A stretch of 64,000 nt of DNA, taken from NCBI GenBank assembly GCA_902524955.1, contig CABZEY010000001.1:62001-126000 (forward strand), written 5' to 3'. Shown in pieces: positions 1 through 8,636 of this stretch. The translations under genes were made by a program, and so were the position numbers. The notes under the pieces were generated by a model that worked only from the letters and a program-made list of their open reading frames with translations, did not search any database and was not told where the DNA came from. Every line of letters begins with the position of its first letter. Position 1 is the stretch's first letter. This stretch comes from an uncultured Pelagibacteraceae bacterium. GTDB lineage: Bacteria; Pseudomonadota; Alphaproteobacteria; Pelagibacterales; Pelagibacteraceae.

Positions 1-848
1 GCTCCAATATCGAAAATTTTCTCTGAACTTTCAATTGCTTTAAGACTATTACCACTCACTATAAAATGCATTAAATCTATAATCTTAGACTCATCAGCTA
101 AACCCAATATCTTTCTAACCTTTTCTTCTGTAACTTTTTCCCCAAGCAAATTGTGAGTAACAATTACCTGATCTAAAATAGATAGTGCATCTCTAACAGA
201 TCCTTCAGAAGATTTGGATATTAATCTTAGAGAATTATTATCTATGTCTGCTTCCTCTTTTTTTGATATTTGAGTTAAAAAGCTAGTCATTTCATCAACT
301 TTAATTCTTCTTAAATCAAATCTTTGACATCTTGATAGTATTGTAACTGGAATTTTTTTAACTTCGGTAGTCGCTAATATAAACTTTAAATGTTGCGGTG
401 GTTCCTCTAAAGTTTTTAATAAAGCATTAAATGCCTGTTTGGATAGCATGTGAACTTCATCGATAATAAAAACTTTAAATTTAGCTATTGATGGGTGATA
501 TTTTGCAGCTTCTAAAATTTCTCTAATATCATCAATTCCAGTTTTAGACGCAGCATCCATCTCTAAAATATCAATATGATTTGAATTTGTAATAGATTTA
601 CAATGACAAAATTCTTTTTCAGAACATTTTTGTTCAGAGGTAAACTCAACATTACAATTAATAGCTTTGGCTATAATCCTTGCAGTTGTTGTTTTACCTG
701 TGCCTCTAATGCCGGTTAATAAATATGCATTCGGAGTTCTCTGAAGCTTTATCGCATTTTGGATAGACAAAACCATAGAATTTTGCCCAATTAGTTCGTT
801 AAACTTTTGAGGTCGATACTTTAGTGCTAATGGTTTTCTATTATTCAT
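1..848 (-). CDS. dnaX: DNA polymerase III subunit gamma/tau (N-terminal part, cut by window edge)
   Basis: Clamp-loader ATPase subunit of the replicative polymerase. The ORF track omits it because it runs off the window, but translating from the ATG at 848 gives an open frame to base 1 (about 282 residues). It starts with a DnaX-like segment (ALKYRPQKFNELIGQ), followed by the P-loop GIRGTGKTTTAR, four zinc-site cysteines (C-x9-C-x5-C-x-C), the DEVHMLSKQAFNALLKTLEEPP segment split here as DEVHML and KTLEEPP, sensor 1 LATTEVKKIP and the arginine finger SRCQRFDL. The C-terminal tau region lies outside. It sits just downstream of the SRP RNA gene, in the same direction. Identity is secure; whether a gamma-producing frameshift exists cannot be seen. 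Confidence 0.96.
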   Translation of the reverse strand, partial: MNNRKPLALKYRPQKFNELIGQNSMVLSIQNAIKLQRTPNAYLLTGIRGTGKTTTARIIAKAINCNVEFTSEQKCSEKEFCHCKSITNSNHIDILEMDAASKTGIDDIREILEAAKYHPSIAKFKVFIIDEVHMLSKQAFNALLKTLEEPPQHLKFILATTEVKKIPVTILSRCQRFDLRRIKVDEMTSFLTQISKKEEADIDNNSLRLISKSSEGSVRDALSILDQVIVTHNLLGEKVTEEKVRKILGLADESKIIDLMHFIVSGNSLKAIESSEKIFDIG

Positions 849-857
849 AATTTTAAG

Positions 858-953
858 CGGGGAACTGAATAATAACCTGAAAAATTTACGGTACGGCTGC
901 TTTCTTTCGAACCTGACCGGATTAACGTAACATCCACCTATTATCAATTCCCC
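858..953 (-). ncRNA. ffs: Signal recognition particle RNA (4.5S-type, small bacterial form)
   Basis: The minus strand carries the conserved SRP RNA apical domain, GGTCAGGTTCGAAAGAAAGC followed by AGCC, which contains the Ffh-binding symmetric and asymmetric loops around the tetraloop-like cap. The outer ends are complementary (GGGGAATT at the 5' end against CAGTTCCCC at the 3' end), giving a single long hairpin of about 95 nt, typical of the short bacterial SRP RNA. Ends are set from this terminal pairing and may be off by a few bases. Its protein partner Ffh is encoded at the other end of the window. Confidence 0.93.
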
Positions 954-958
954 ATACT

Positions 959-964
959 AATATA
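959..964 (-). promoter_or_regulatory. Candidate -10 box for the SRP RNA gene
   Basis: On the minus strand TATATT lies five bases before the first G of the paired SRP RNA terminus, the spacing expected between a -10 box and a transcription start. I see no good -35 match at 16-18 bp. Confidence 0.45.
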
Positions 965-1002
965 ACAAGTTAGTCTAAAATCTACATAGTAGAATCTGTG
1001 GA

Positions 1003-1848
1003 CTAGTCTTTATTTCTATAATTTGATGCTTGATAAACTCCCAGAATATCTAGGCTTTCAGTATTTTTTTTTAAAACCTCTAGGGCTGCATTTATCTTAG
1101 GATGATTAAAATGACCCTCAATATCCAGATAAAATAGTGCCTGATCAAAAGTATTGTTGACAGTAAAGCTTTCTAATTTTGTTAAATTAACATTATGTTT
1201 AGCAAATCCACCTAGGGAATTATAAAGCGCCGCGGGTATACTTTTTAGTTTGAATATACATGTTGTTATATATTTTTTTTCCTTATCAATAGTTGTAAAA
1301 TCTTTGTTATCAGATGACATAATTAAAAATCTTGTTGTATTACCAGAAATATCCTCAAAATTTTTTTCTATTACTTCTAAACCATAAATTTTTGCAGCTA
1401 GTTCTGAAGCTATAACTGCGCTTTGCATATTTTTTTCTTCGCTTAGTTTTTTAGCTGCACCAGCTGTATCAGTTTCAATTATCGGCATAAATTTATATTT
1501 ATTAATTTTATCATGACATTGTCCAATTGCGTGTGAATGACTTTTGATATATTTAATGTTTTCTAATTTATTTCCTTTTAAGATGATTAAGCAATGATTG
1601 ACTTTATGAAAAGACTCTCCAATAATTTTAAGTTTATATTTTGGCAATAAATAGTGCACATCTGCAACTCTTCCTGCTATAGAGTTTTCTATAGGTATAA
1701 CAGCTTTTACCTCTTTATTTTTTTTGGTTAAGCTTAATGCTTGATCAAAAGTTTTACACGGTATAACTTCTGCATTATCATAGATTTCTTTTGCAGCAAG
1801 ATGTGAGTAAGAACCAAGTTCACCTTGAATAGCTATTTTATGCGTCAT
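1003..1848 (-). CDS. pheA: Prephenate dehydratase
   Basis: Converts prephenate to phenylpyruvate, the committed step to phenylalanine. The 281-residue product is a stand-alone dehydratase without a chorismate mutase domain, as usual in alphaproteobacteria. It opens with IAIQGELGSYSHLAA, carries the catalytic-region motif NTTRFLIMS near residue 170, and ends in an ACT regulatory domain (IPAALYNSLGGFAKHNVNLT, then LESFTVNNTFDQALFYLDIEGH in the family position), so phenylalanine feedback is likely. The start ATG overlaps the end of kdsB by four bases, so the two are probably co-transcribed and translationally coupled. Confidence 0.95.
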   Translation of the reverse strand: MTHKIAIQGELGSYSHLAAKEIYDNAEVIPCKTFDQALSLTKKNKEVKAVIPIENSIAGRVADVHYLLPKYKLKIIGESFHKVNHCLIILKGNKLENIKYIKSHSHAIGQCHDKINKYKFMPIIETDTAGAAKKLSEEKNMQSAVIASELAAKIYGLEVIEKNFEDISGNTTRFLIMSSDNKDFTTIDKEKKYITTCIFKLKSIPAALYNSLGGFAKHNVNLTKLESFTVNNTFDQALFYLDIEGHFNHPKINAALEVLKKNTESLDILGVYQASNYRNKD

Positions 1849-2564
1849 AAAATTTTCCTAATTCTTTCCAAATCTTCTTTTGTATCAATACTTAACGGGT
1901 TATCATCTGTATATCCAACAAATATATCAATATTATGATCAATAAATCTCATTTGTTCAAGACTTCTATTTGTTTCATTACAAGTTTTTTCTAATTTTAC
2001 AAACCTTAATAAAGTATTTCTTTTATAAGCGTAAAGTCCAATATGATGATAGAAGAATTTTTCATCAGATATCGATCTCACAAAATCTAAAGCTTTTAAA
2101 AATTTTTTTTCTTTAAGATTATCTGATGTTACTGCTTTCACTACATTTTTATCATTCTTTTCGTTATTATATAATTTACTTGCAACTGTGGAGACTTGTA
2201 CATTTGGATTAGAAATCATAAAATTATTTATCATATTTATTGTTTCAAAATTTATATTTGGCATATCACCTTGTACATTTATTATTATCTCATGATCTAA
2301 ATTCAATTTACCTAATGCTTCACAAATTCTATCACTTCCAGTAGTATGGTGATTTCCAGTGATAATAGTATTTCCTCCATTTATTTTAATTTCATTTGCA
2401 ATATCTTCATCTGGTGTCGCAACGAATATATCACTTACATTTGATTTAATCGCACGTTCCCAAACATGTAAAATCATGGATTTATTATTTATTTCCAGTA
2501 ATGGTTTATTAGGTAGTCTTTTAGATGCTAAGTGACTGGGTATAATTATTGCAGTTTTATTCAT
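1845..2564 (-). CDS. kdsB: 3-deoxy-manno-octulosonate cytidylyltransferase (CMP-KDO synthetase)
   Basis: Activates KDO with CTP for lipopolysaccharide inner-core synthesis; cytosolic. The nucleotidyltransferase signature IIPSHLASKRLPNKPLL is at the N-terminus, with VATPDEDIA, the TGSDRICEA segment and INVQGDMPNI (metal/nucleotide binding) in the expected order. The ORF track starts at a TTG at 2576; I prefer the ATG at 2564 (239 residues), since it begins MNKTAIIIPSHLA like the family. It is the first gene of a kdsB-pheA pair, divergent from the cytochrome c gene. Confidence 0.93.
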   Translation of the reverse strand: MNKTAIIIPSHLASKRLPNKPLLEINNKSMILHVWERAIKSNVSDIFVATPDEDIANEIKINGGNTIITGNHHTTGSDRICEALGKLNLDHEIIINVQGDMPNINFETINMINNFMISNPNVQVSTVASKLYNNEKNDKNVVKAVTSDNLKEKKFLKALDFVRSISDEKFFYHHIGLYAYKRNTLLRFVKLEKTCNETNRSLEQMRFIDHNIDIFVGYTDDNPLSIDTKEDLERIRKIL

Positions 2565-2639
2565 TAAGTGCGACAACAGTTACTTTATTTTATACTCTAA
2601 ATCTCTAAAAAAATAATATATGAATTCATTAATTAAGTA

Positions 2640-3182
2640 ATGGATAGTTTTGAATTTAATAAAATAGCTGCTGCAGTATTGGTTACCGCCTTACTTTTTA
2701 TAGGTATCAAAGAGTTAGGAAATTTTATCTATCACGTAGATAAACCAAAAAAATCTGCATATAAAGTTGAGGGTGTTACAGAAAATTCTGTAGGTACAAA
2801 AAAAGAAGTTAAAATTGAAGAAAAGTTAGCGTCAATAAAACCATTACTTGCATCAGCGTCTATTGATGATGGAGCGAAAGTATTCAAAAAGTGTGCAGCC
2901 TGTCATAGTATAGATAAAGGTGGTGCAAATAAAATTGGTCCTGCTCTATGGGGTGTTGTTAATCGTAAAATTGGTGGTGTACAAGGTTTCAAATATTCGA
3001 CGGCAATGGCTAATTATGGAAAAAACTGGTCTTTCGAAGAATTAAATGGTTTTCTTCATAAACCTATGAAATACATGAAAGGAACTAAGATGGGTTTTAT
3101 TGGTTTAAAAAAAGATAAAGATAGAGCAAATGTCATAGCATATATGAATAGTAAAAGTGATGCTCCGGCACCTCTTAAATAA
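2640..3182 (+). CDS. Membrane-anchored class I cytochrome c (CycM-like)
   Basis: Electron carrier on the periplasmic face of the inner membrane, in alphaproteobacteria typically passing electrons from the bc1 complex to an aa3 oxidase. The 180-residue protein has one uncleaved N-terminal helix (about residues 9-29), a charged linker, then one haem c domain: CAACHS covalently binds haem, GPALWGVV follows, and the methionine in KGTKMGF is the likely axial ligand. This layout matches CycM/cytochrome c552. The precise partner is inference from family knowledge. The gene stands between divergent kdsB and the AmpG-like permease. Confidence 0.88.
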   Translation: MDSFEFNKIAAAVLVTALLFIGIKELGNFIYHVDKPKKSAYKVEGVTENSVGTKKEVKIEEKLASIKPLLASASIDDGAKVFKKCAACHSIDKGGANKIGPALWGVVNRKIGGVQGFKYSTAMANYGKNWSFEELNGFLHKPMKYMKGTKMGFIGLKKDKDRANVIAYMNSKSDAPAPLK

Positions 3183-3218
3183 TTAAGATTCTTTTATACG
3201 CCTTATAAAATTTAGCCA

Positions 3219-4673
3219 ATGATTAAGGAATTGAATATATTCTTAAAAAAAGAGAATCTAACCATGGCTGGATTGGGTTTCTCAGCTGGTTTACCGATCA
3301 TGCTTGTTTTTTCTACACTTTCAGTATGGCTGGTAAAAGCAGGCATTGAAAGAAGCACTGTTACATTATTTAGCTGGGCAGGATTTGCTTATTCTTTTAA
3401 ATTTTTGTGGAGTCCTATAGTTGATAAATTTGAAATCCCATTGTTAAAAAAAATTGGACATAGAAAAAGTTGGTTATTAGTTACACAAATTTTAATTTTT
3501 TTTTCAATTATTTTAGCATCTTTCTCAAATCCACAAGATAATTTGAAATTTATGGCTATAGCAATCGTATTAATTGCATTTTTTAGTGCAACACAAGACA
3601 TTGTTATTGATGCATTTAGAATTGAGTCTGCTCCCGAAAAAAAACAAGGTCCACTTTCATCGATGTACTTAGCTGGGTATAGGATTGCAATGATTGTTTC
3701 CGGAGCTGGTAGTCTTTGGTTAGCTTCATATTTAGGAGGTGAAAACTACCAACAAAATATATGGAGACAGGTTTATCAATCAATGAGCCTGTTTATGATA
3801 ATAGGTTTAACTTGTACTCTAATATCAAAAGAACCAAACACAAAAAATAATAGTAAAATAAACCGAATTAATCAAATTAAATTTACTCTTTCAACAATAT
3901 TATCTATCATCATTTTTTTTGTTATTTTTTTTAATTTTCCAAAAATAAATAATTTAAATTATACTTTTATATTTATTATCAATATAATAAAAATATTATT
4001 AAGTTTTTCTGCATCTATTTTTACTCTTTATGTTCTTGAGAAAATTAAATTTTTACCGAAAAGACAATCTCAGGAAATATTTATTAAACCTATTACAAAT
4101 TTTTTTATTCGTTATAAAAAAATCGCGATAATTATTTTACTACTGATTGGTCTTTACAGAATAGCTGATGTTGTGATGGGCGTAATGGCAAATATTTTTT
4201 ATTTGGAAAAAGGTTATGAAATAAAAGATATAGCAACATTTTCAAAATTCTTTGGATTAATAGCTACAATACTTGGCGGATTTCTGGGTGGTATCGTTGC
4301 TATGAGATTTGGTACATACAAAAGTTTATTAATCGGAGCTATAACTGCGGCACTAACAAATGTTCTATTTTCTTTTCTTGCTATTACTGAAAAAAATTTA
4401 TTTTTTTTAGCTACCATCATAACAGCCGATAACCTGGCAAGTGGTTTTGCAGGAGCAGCATTTGTGGTTTATCTTTCATCTTTAACTTCAATTCGCTTCA
4501 CCGCTACTCAATATGCTTTATTTAGCTCTTTAATGCTGTTTATCCCAAAATTAATCGCGGGTTACTCTGGTGCCATTGTAGATGTAATTAATTATCCGTT
4601 TTTTTTCATATTTACTGCCATTTTAGGTATTCCTGTGATTTTTATTATTATTTATTTGAATAAAATTAATTAA
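3219..4673 (+). CDS. ampG: AmpG-family MFS permease (probable muropeptide transporter)
   Basis: Predicted inner-membrane permease that imports anhydro-muropeptides for cell-wall recycling. It is 484 residues with about 12-14 hydrophobic segments. The AmpG-type sequence FKFLWSPIVDKFEIPLL and the following IGHRKSW loop, plus SATQDIVIDAFRIE, are typical of the AmpG branch rather than sugar or drug MFS proteins. A second MFS gene and an NlpC/P60 peptidase lie just downstream, consistent with peptidoglycan turnover. Substrate is inferred from family, not shown. Confidence 0.82.
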   Translation: MIKELNIFLKKENLTMAGLGFSAGLPIMLVFSTLSVWLVKAGIERSTVTLFSWAGFAYSFKFLWSPIVDKFEIPLLKKIGHRKSWLLVTQILIFFSIILASFSNPQDNLKFMAIAIVLIAFFSATQDIVIDAFRIESAPEKKQGPLSSMYLAGYRIAMIVSGAGSLWLASYLGGENYQQNIWRQVYQSMSLFMIIGLTCTLISKEPNTKNNSKINRINQIKFTLSTILSIIIFFVIFFNFPKINNLNYTFIFIINIIKILLSFSASIFTLYVLEKIKFLPKRQSQEIFIKPITNFFIRYKKIAIIILLLIGLYRIADVVMGVMANIFYLEKGYEIKDIATFSKFFGLIATILGGFLGGIVAMRFGTYKSLLIGAITAALTNVLFSFLAITEKNLFFLATIITADNLASGFAGAAFVVYLSSLTSIRFTATQYALFSSLMLFIPKLIAGYSGAIVDVINYPFFFIFTAILGIPVIFIIIYLNKIN

Positions 4674-4711
4674 AAATTTTACACAAAATAGTGTTAATGA
4701 TACGAGAACGC

Positions 4712-5047
4712 ATGAAAATAATACTTTACATTTTAGCTTTAATACTTGTTTCAAATTTTAAAGCTTTTGCTGAATATAAAACTATTACAAAAAAAGAGTT
4801 TCTAAACCAAAATCTTAAAATTTTAGAAAAAAGATTTGATCAAATTGATACTAATAACGATCAAAAAATAGACGCCAAAGAAAATAAAGCTTGGAGAGAA
4901 AAAGTTATTAAAGCAAGGCAGGAAAGAGCTAAAAAATTGAAAAAAAAATCTCAAGAACTAGCAAAAAAAATTGACACTAATAAAGATGGTAAAATTACTA
5001 AGAAAGAGCTTGAAGATTATAAAAAAAAATTAAATACTAAAAAATAG
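4712..5047 (+). CDS. Small exported EF-hand protein
   Basis: The ORF track begins at a GTG (4691), but the ATG at 4712 gives a clean signal peptide (MKIILYILALILVSNFKAFA), so I start there: 111 residues. The mature part is strongly charged and has two canonical EF-hand loops, DTNNDQKIDAKE and DTNKDGKITKKE, separated by a Lys/Glu-rich helix. Predicted periplasmic calcium-binding protein; no enzymatic domain. Role unknown: it might buffer calcium or act as a calcium-dependent adaptor. It overlaps the end of the convergent TauE/SafE gene by 11 bp. Confidence 0.75.
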   Translation: MKIILYILALILVSNFKAFAEYKTITKKEFLNQNLKILEKRFDQIDTNNDQKIDAKENKAWREKVIKARQERAKKLKKKSQELAKKIDTNKDGKITKKELEDYKKKLNTKK

Positions 5048-5795
5048 CTTTCATTATTAGTAAAACTCCCATTATTACTAGCATTAAATTAAATAATAAT
5101 TTGAATAGAGACTCGCTAATTTTTTTTCTTAAAATCGTCCCTAAGTAAACTCCCGTTAATATCGGAATACATGAAATTGTTGAAAGAATTAATATTTTGA
5201 TATTTATCAAATCATTAAAACTAAATAATAAAAATTGTGTACATGAAAAAATAAAAAAAGTTAACCCCATCAATTGAATGACTTGATTTTTAGTATATTG
5301 CAGAGATTGTATGAGAAAAATAAATGGCATTGTATATATTCCTGTAACACCTGTTACTACTCCAGTCGTACTGCCAATAAACAACTGATAATTTTTTGAT
5401 CCGAAATTTTTAAACTTTATTTCATATTTAATTAAACTCAAAGTAGAATTAAAAATTAATATTGCCGCTAAAATAATTAGAATTGTATTAGAGTTAAGTA
5501 ATAGTAAAAAATAAAAACCAGGAAATACAAAAAGAAAGGCAGAAATTTGAAATAATCTAGTATCACTCATAATTTTTTTTAAATATTTGCCATCAATCAT
5601 TTGGTATAAATTTGTCAATATTACTGGTAATAAAATAAGTGAAATTGACACTTTAATATCAAAAATAAAACTTAAAAATGTTAATGTAACTGTAGGTAAA
5701 CCAACTCCAATCAAGCCTTTAATTAAACCACCAGCAAAAAAAATTAAAACTATTTGAATTAATGTTAAATAATCAATATTTGATATTACTTGCAT
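5037..5795 (-). CDS. TauE/SafE family membrane permease
   Basis: Inner-membrane protein of 252 residues with about eight hydrophobic helices. The family's repeated half-motifs are visible: GLIKGLIGVGLPTVTLTFL in the first helix and TGVVTGVTGIYTMPFIFLI in the second half. Members export sulfite, sulfoacetate or other small organosulfur anions, but substrate cannot be read from sequence. It is a single minus-strand gene between plus-strand genes, so it has its own promoter. A role in sulfur compound export is plausible for a marine alphaproteobacterium but is inference. Confidence 0.8.
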   Translation of the reverse strand: MQVISNIDYLTLIQIVLIFFAGGLIKGLIGVGLPTVTLTFLSFIFDIKVSISLILLPVILTNLYQMIDGKYLKKIMSDTRLFQISAFLFVFPGFYFLLLLNSNTILIILAAILIFNSTLSLIKYEIKFKNFGSKNYQLFIGSTTGVVTGVTGIYTMPFIFLIQSLQYTKNQVIQLMGLTFFIFSCTQFLLFSFNDLINIKILILSTISCIPILTGVYLGTILRKKISESLFKLLFNLMLVIMGVLLIMKAIF

Positions 5796-5825
5796 TAAAA
5801 TTTAAATTATAATTAAGTAGTTTAT

Positions 5826-6245
5826 ATGATTATTGAATGCAAATGTAAAAAATACAAGTTTAAAATACCTAAGAATAAAAATTTAGTTACAGTTGACAAA
5901 GTAAAATGTGAAATTTGCGATGAGGAATGGAATATAAATTTAAATATAACAACTTCCAACAACGAAAGTTTAGACATACTTGAAAATATCAATCCAGCAA
6001 GAGCAAATATTAAATTGAAAACTAAAGATAGTAAAAATGGTGATAAATTATTGCCTTATACATTAATCTTTTTTACAATTTTTTTTATATTTTATGTACT
6101 TGCTGTCAATTTTAAACACGAGGTTTTACAAAAATTTCCAAATTTAAAAAATATTTATGAGAGCTTAGAACTTGTATCTGAAATAGTTAAATCATATATT
6201 GCATATTTTAAAGAGCTATTAAGTGAACAATTCAATAATTTATAA
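5826..6245 (+). CDS. Zinc-ribbon protein with one transmembrane segment (MJ0042-like)
   Basis: A 139-residue protein. The N-terminus resembles the MJ0042/zinc-ribbon pattern found at the start of some alphaproteobacterial membrane proteins: ECKCKKYKFKIP, then VKCEICDEEWN. Note the first knuckle is C-x-C rather than the usual C-x-x-C. A hydrophobic helix spans about residues 79-97 (LPYTLIFFTIFFIFYVLAV), followed by a short C-terminal tail. Function unknown; the family is often described only as a zinc-finger domain protein. The next MFS gene starts inside its last codons, suggesting co-translation. Confidence 0.6.
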   Translation: MIIECKCKKYKFKIPKNKNLVTVDKVKCEICDEEWNINLNITTSNNESLDILENINPARANIKLKTKDSKNGDKLLPYTLIFFTIFFIFYVLAVNFKHEVLQKFPNLKNIYESLELVSEIVKSYIAYFKELLSEQFNNL

Positions 6246-7803
6246 TTTTTTTTTAAATTCAGTATTTCTAGATTTAAAGAAACATTTTAAAATTTCATTT
6301 TTACCTCCATTGCTCATTTATTTGGCTGCAGGAGTATCGAGTTTAACTGGAATAGTTGGAATCTTTTTTATTAAAGACTACCTTAATCTATCAGCAGCTT
6401 TTCTGGCCGGTCTTGGTTTTTGGGCAGGTATACCATGGGCATTAAAAATGCCACTGGGTCATATAGTTGATCTAATTTGGAATAAAAAAAATATTTTAAT
6501 ATACATCGGTGCAACTCTTATAACGATTAGCCTAATCATCATGTATTTTCTAATTTCTGATACAGAGTTTATGACTAACTACATGGCTGCTGAAAAATGG
6601 TTCATATTAAGTACCATTTTATCACCCGTTGGCTATGTACTTCAAGATGTAGTGGCCGATGCAATGACTGTCGAAGCGGTACCTAATTATGATAAAAATA
6701 AAAAAAAATATTCTGCAAAAGAAATTAAAGCCATGCATACTACGATGCAAACCTTTGGACGTTTTGCAATTATTGGTGGTACAGTTTTAGTTGCCGCTGC
6801 TAATATTTACTTTTTTAGAGATGCATCCTCTTTGAACGAAAATGAACAAATTTCGCTATACTCGGATATTTACCTTTATGCATTAATTATACCTTTGATA
6901 TCTATTTCAGGTGTTATTTTATCTAAAATTCTTCTTATAAATAATAAAATAAACTATGAAAATATAAAACCAGATTATTCAATTATAATCGGTAGTTTAA
7001 TATTTGTAATATTTGTTTCAACTGTTGGACTTTTAAATCACAAATTATCTCAGGAAATTGTATTTTGTGGTTCACTAATTATTGTTGGTTTTTTGATGAA
7101 AAGTCTTTTAAATAAAATTTCACCAACAATCAGAAGTACAATCATAGGCACAGCTTTGGTAGTGTTTATGTTTAGAGCGGTGCCAGGTATTGGAGCTGGG
7201 ATGGGTTGGTTTGAAATTGATATTTTAGGTTTCGATCAAAGTTTTTTTTCATTATTATCTCTGATTAGTTCATTATTGACGATGGTTGGTATAATTATTT
7301 TTCGTAAATTTATGTACGAAAATACAATATCTCAAATAATAATTTATTTATCTTTTTTAAATGCAATTCTACTTCTGCCAAGTTTAGGAATGTATTACGG
7401 TTTACATGAATGGACTGCGAGAATTACTAACAATGTTATTGATGCAAAATTTATTGCAATTATAAATACAGCCTTAGAGTCTCCATTAGGACAAGTTGCT
7501 ATGATTCCTATGCTAGCGTGGATAGCAAAAAATGCTCCTTCAAATCTTAAAGCAACCTTTTTTGCAGTATTTGCATCATTTACCAATTTAGCTTTAAGTG
7601 CAAGTAATTTACTAACCAAGTATCTCAATCAAATATTTGTAGTAACCCGGGAAGTTAAAGATAAATTGAATAATGATATATTAATAAACGCTAATTATGA
7701 TGAATTAGGGATATTAATATTTGTAGTTATTTTATTAACATTTTTTTTGCCGTACCTTACGATTATATTAATACAAAAAACCAAATTTCAAACCAATGAA
7801 TAA
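6223..7803 (+). CDS. MFS permease, folate-biopterin transporter (BT1)-like
   Basis: A 526-residue polytopic membrane protein with 12 or more helices. LTGIVGIFFIKDYLNLSAAF at the N-terminus and VLQDVVADAMTVEAVP after helix 4 resemble the BT1 branch of the major facilitator superfamily (proteins transporting folates and pterins in cyanobacteria and protists), but the bacterial substrates are mostly unknown. The start is GTG at 6223, overlapping the upstream zinc-ribbon gene by 23 bases; no in-frame ATG lies before the first helix, which supports this start. It overlaps the NlpC gene downstream by eight bases. Confidence 0.72.
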   Translation: MNNSIIYNFFLNSVFLDLKKHFKISFLPPLLIYLAAGVSSLTGIVGIFFIKDYLNLSAAFLAGLGFWAGIPWALKMPLGHIVDLIWNKKNILIYIGATLITISLIIMYFLISDTEFMTNYMAAEKWFILSTILSPVGYVLQDVVADAMTVEAVPNYDKNKKKYSAKEIKAMHTTMQTFGRFAIIGGTVLVAAANIYFFRDASSLNENEQISLYSDIYLYALIIPLISISGVILSKILLINNKINYENIKPDYSIIIGSLIFVIFVSTVGLLNHKLSQEIVFCGSLIIVGFLMKSLLNKISPTIRSTIIGTALVVFMFRAVPGIGAGMGWFEIDILGFDQSFFSLLSLISSLLTMVGIIIFRKFMYENTISQIIIYLSFLNAILLLPSLGMYYGLHEWTARITNNVIDAKFIAIINTALESPLGQVAMIPMLAWIAKNAPSNLKATFFAVFASFTNLALSASNLLTKYLNQIFVVTREVKDKLNNDILINANYDELGILIFVVILLTFFLPYLTIILIQKTKFQTNE

Positions 7804-8545
7804 AACTTTATCCTGTAAAAAAATAAAATCTATTCTGTATAAAAAGCCTAGTATCAAATCCGAACATTTAAAAGAAATGATATTTGGAGAAATATTTATT
7901 AAATTAAGAGAATATAAAAACTTTTATTATGGTTTCACACAATATGATAAATATTATGGATACATAAAAAAAAATTGTCTGCATAGTAATTCTAATAAAA
8001 ATAATTTCTTAGTAAATTCTGCTAGGGCTTACTTATACAAAAATAATAATTTAAAATCTAAAACAAAAAAATTTTTATACTTTAACTCAAAAGTACATAT
8101 TGCACTCATACAAAAAAAATTGTCCCAGAGTAATATTGGCTGGATTAAAAATACTGATTTAATATCTTTAAAAAATATAAAAAAAAAAAATTTCCTTGAG
8201 AACATTAAATTTTTTATGAAAACCAAATATACATGGGGCGGGAATACAACTGATGGAATAGATTGTTCGGGCTTAGTACAGGAGTTAATGAAAAATAAAT
8301 TAATTAGATGTCCTCGTGATAGTAAAAAACAAGAAATTTTCTTTAAAAAATCAGTGATTAGAAAAGAAGTTAAAAAAGGAGATTTACTATTCTGGAAAGG
8401 TCATGTTGCTATTGCGTTGAATAAAAAGGAATGTGTACATGCATATGGCCCGGCAAAAAAAGTTGTTAAAATTAAAATAAATAGATTAATTTCAAAATTG
8501 ACAAAAAAATCTTTAGAATTATCTTCTATTAAAAGACCATTGTAG
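7796..8545 (+). CDS. NlpC/P60-family cysteine peptidase with N-terminal SH3-like region
   Basis: Predicted peptidoglycan endopeptidase (D-glutamyl-diamino acid type). The C-terminal half holds the NlpC/P60 core: YTWGGNTTDGIDCSGLV with the nucleophile at about Cys157, and KGHVAIAL with the catalytic histidine. The N-terminal 120 residues look like bacterial SH3 repeats (for example ARAYLYKNNN). No signal peptide is visible, so it may act on recycled muropeptides in the cytoplasm or be exported another way. Its overlap with the upstream MFS gene and the nearby AmpG-like permease suggest a wall-recycling role. Confidence 0.82.
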   Translation: MNKTLSCKKIKSILYKKPSIKSEHLKEMIFGEIFIKLREYKNFYYGFTQYDKYYGYIKKNCLHSNSNKNNFLVNSARAYLYKNNNLKSKTKKFLYFNSKVHIALIQKKLSQSNIGWIKNTDLISLKNIKKKNFLENIKFFMKTKYTWGGNTTDGIDCSGLVQELMKNKLIRCPRDSKKQEIFFKKSVIRKEVKKGDLLFWKGHVAIALNKKECVHAYGPAKKVVKIKINRLISKLTKKSLELSSIKRPL

Positions 8546-8594
8546 ATTAAGGAGAACATTTTAAGGGTTGATTCGGTCGCTCTTTATCCATAAT

Positions 8595-8622
8595 TTGTTC
8601 TTGGGATTTATCTAAATATAGT
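8595..8622 (+). promoter_or_regulatory. Candidate sigma70 promoter for the SUV3-like helicase gene
   Basis: TTGTTC, a 16-bp spacer, then TATAGT. The predicted start would be about eight bases before the helicase ATG at 8637, so the leader would be very short and without a Shine-Dalgarno site. Confidence 0.35.
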
Positions 8623-8636
8623 AGGTCAATATTATT

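Noticed and set aside
8546-8636. Tiny frames in the NlpC-helicase gap (14 codons on the minus strand; an ATT-started frame after AAGGAG on the plus strand)
   Set aside because: No promoter/terminator support, non-standard start in the second case, and no recognisable family; left as intergenic with a possible helicase promoter.
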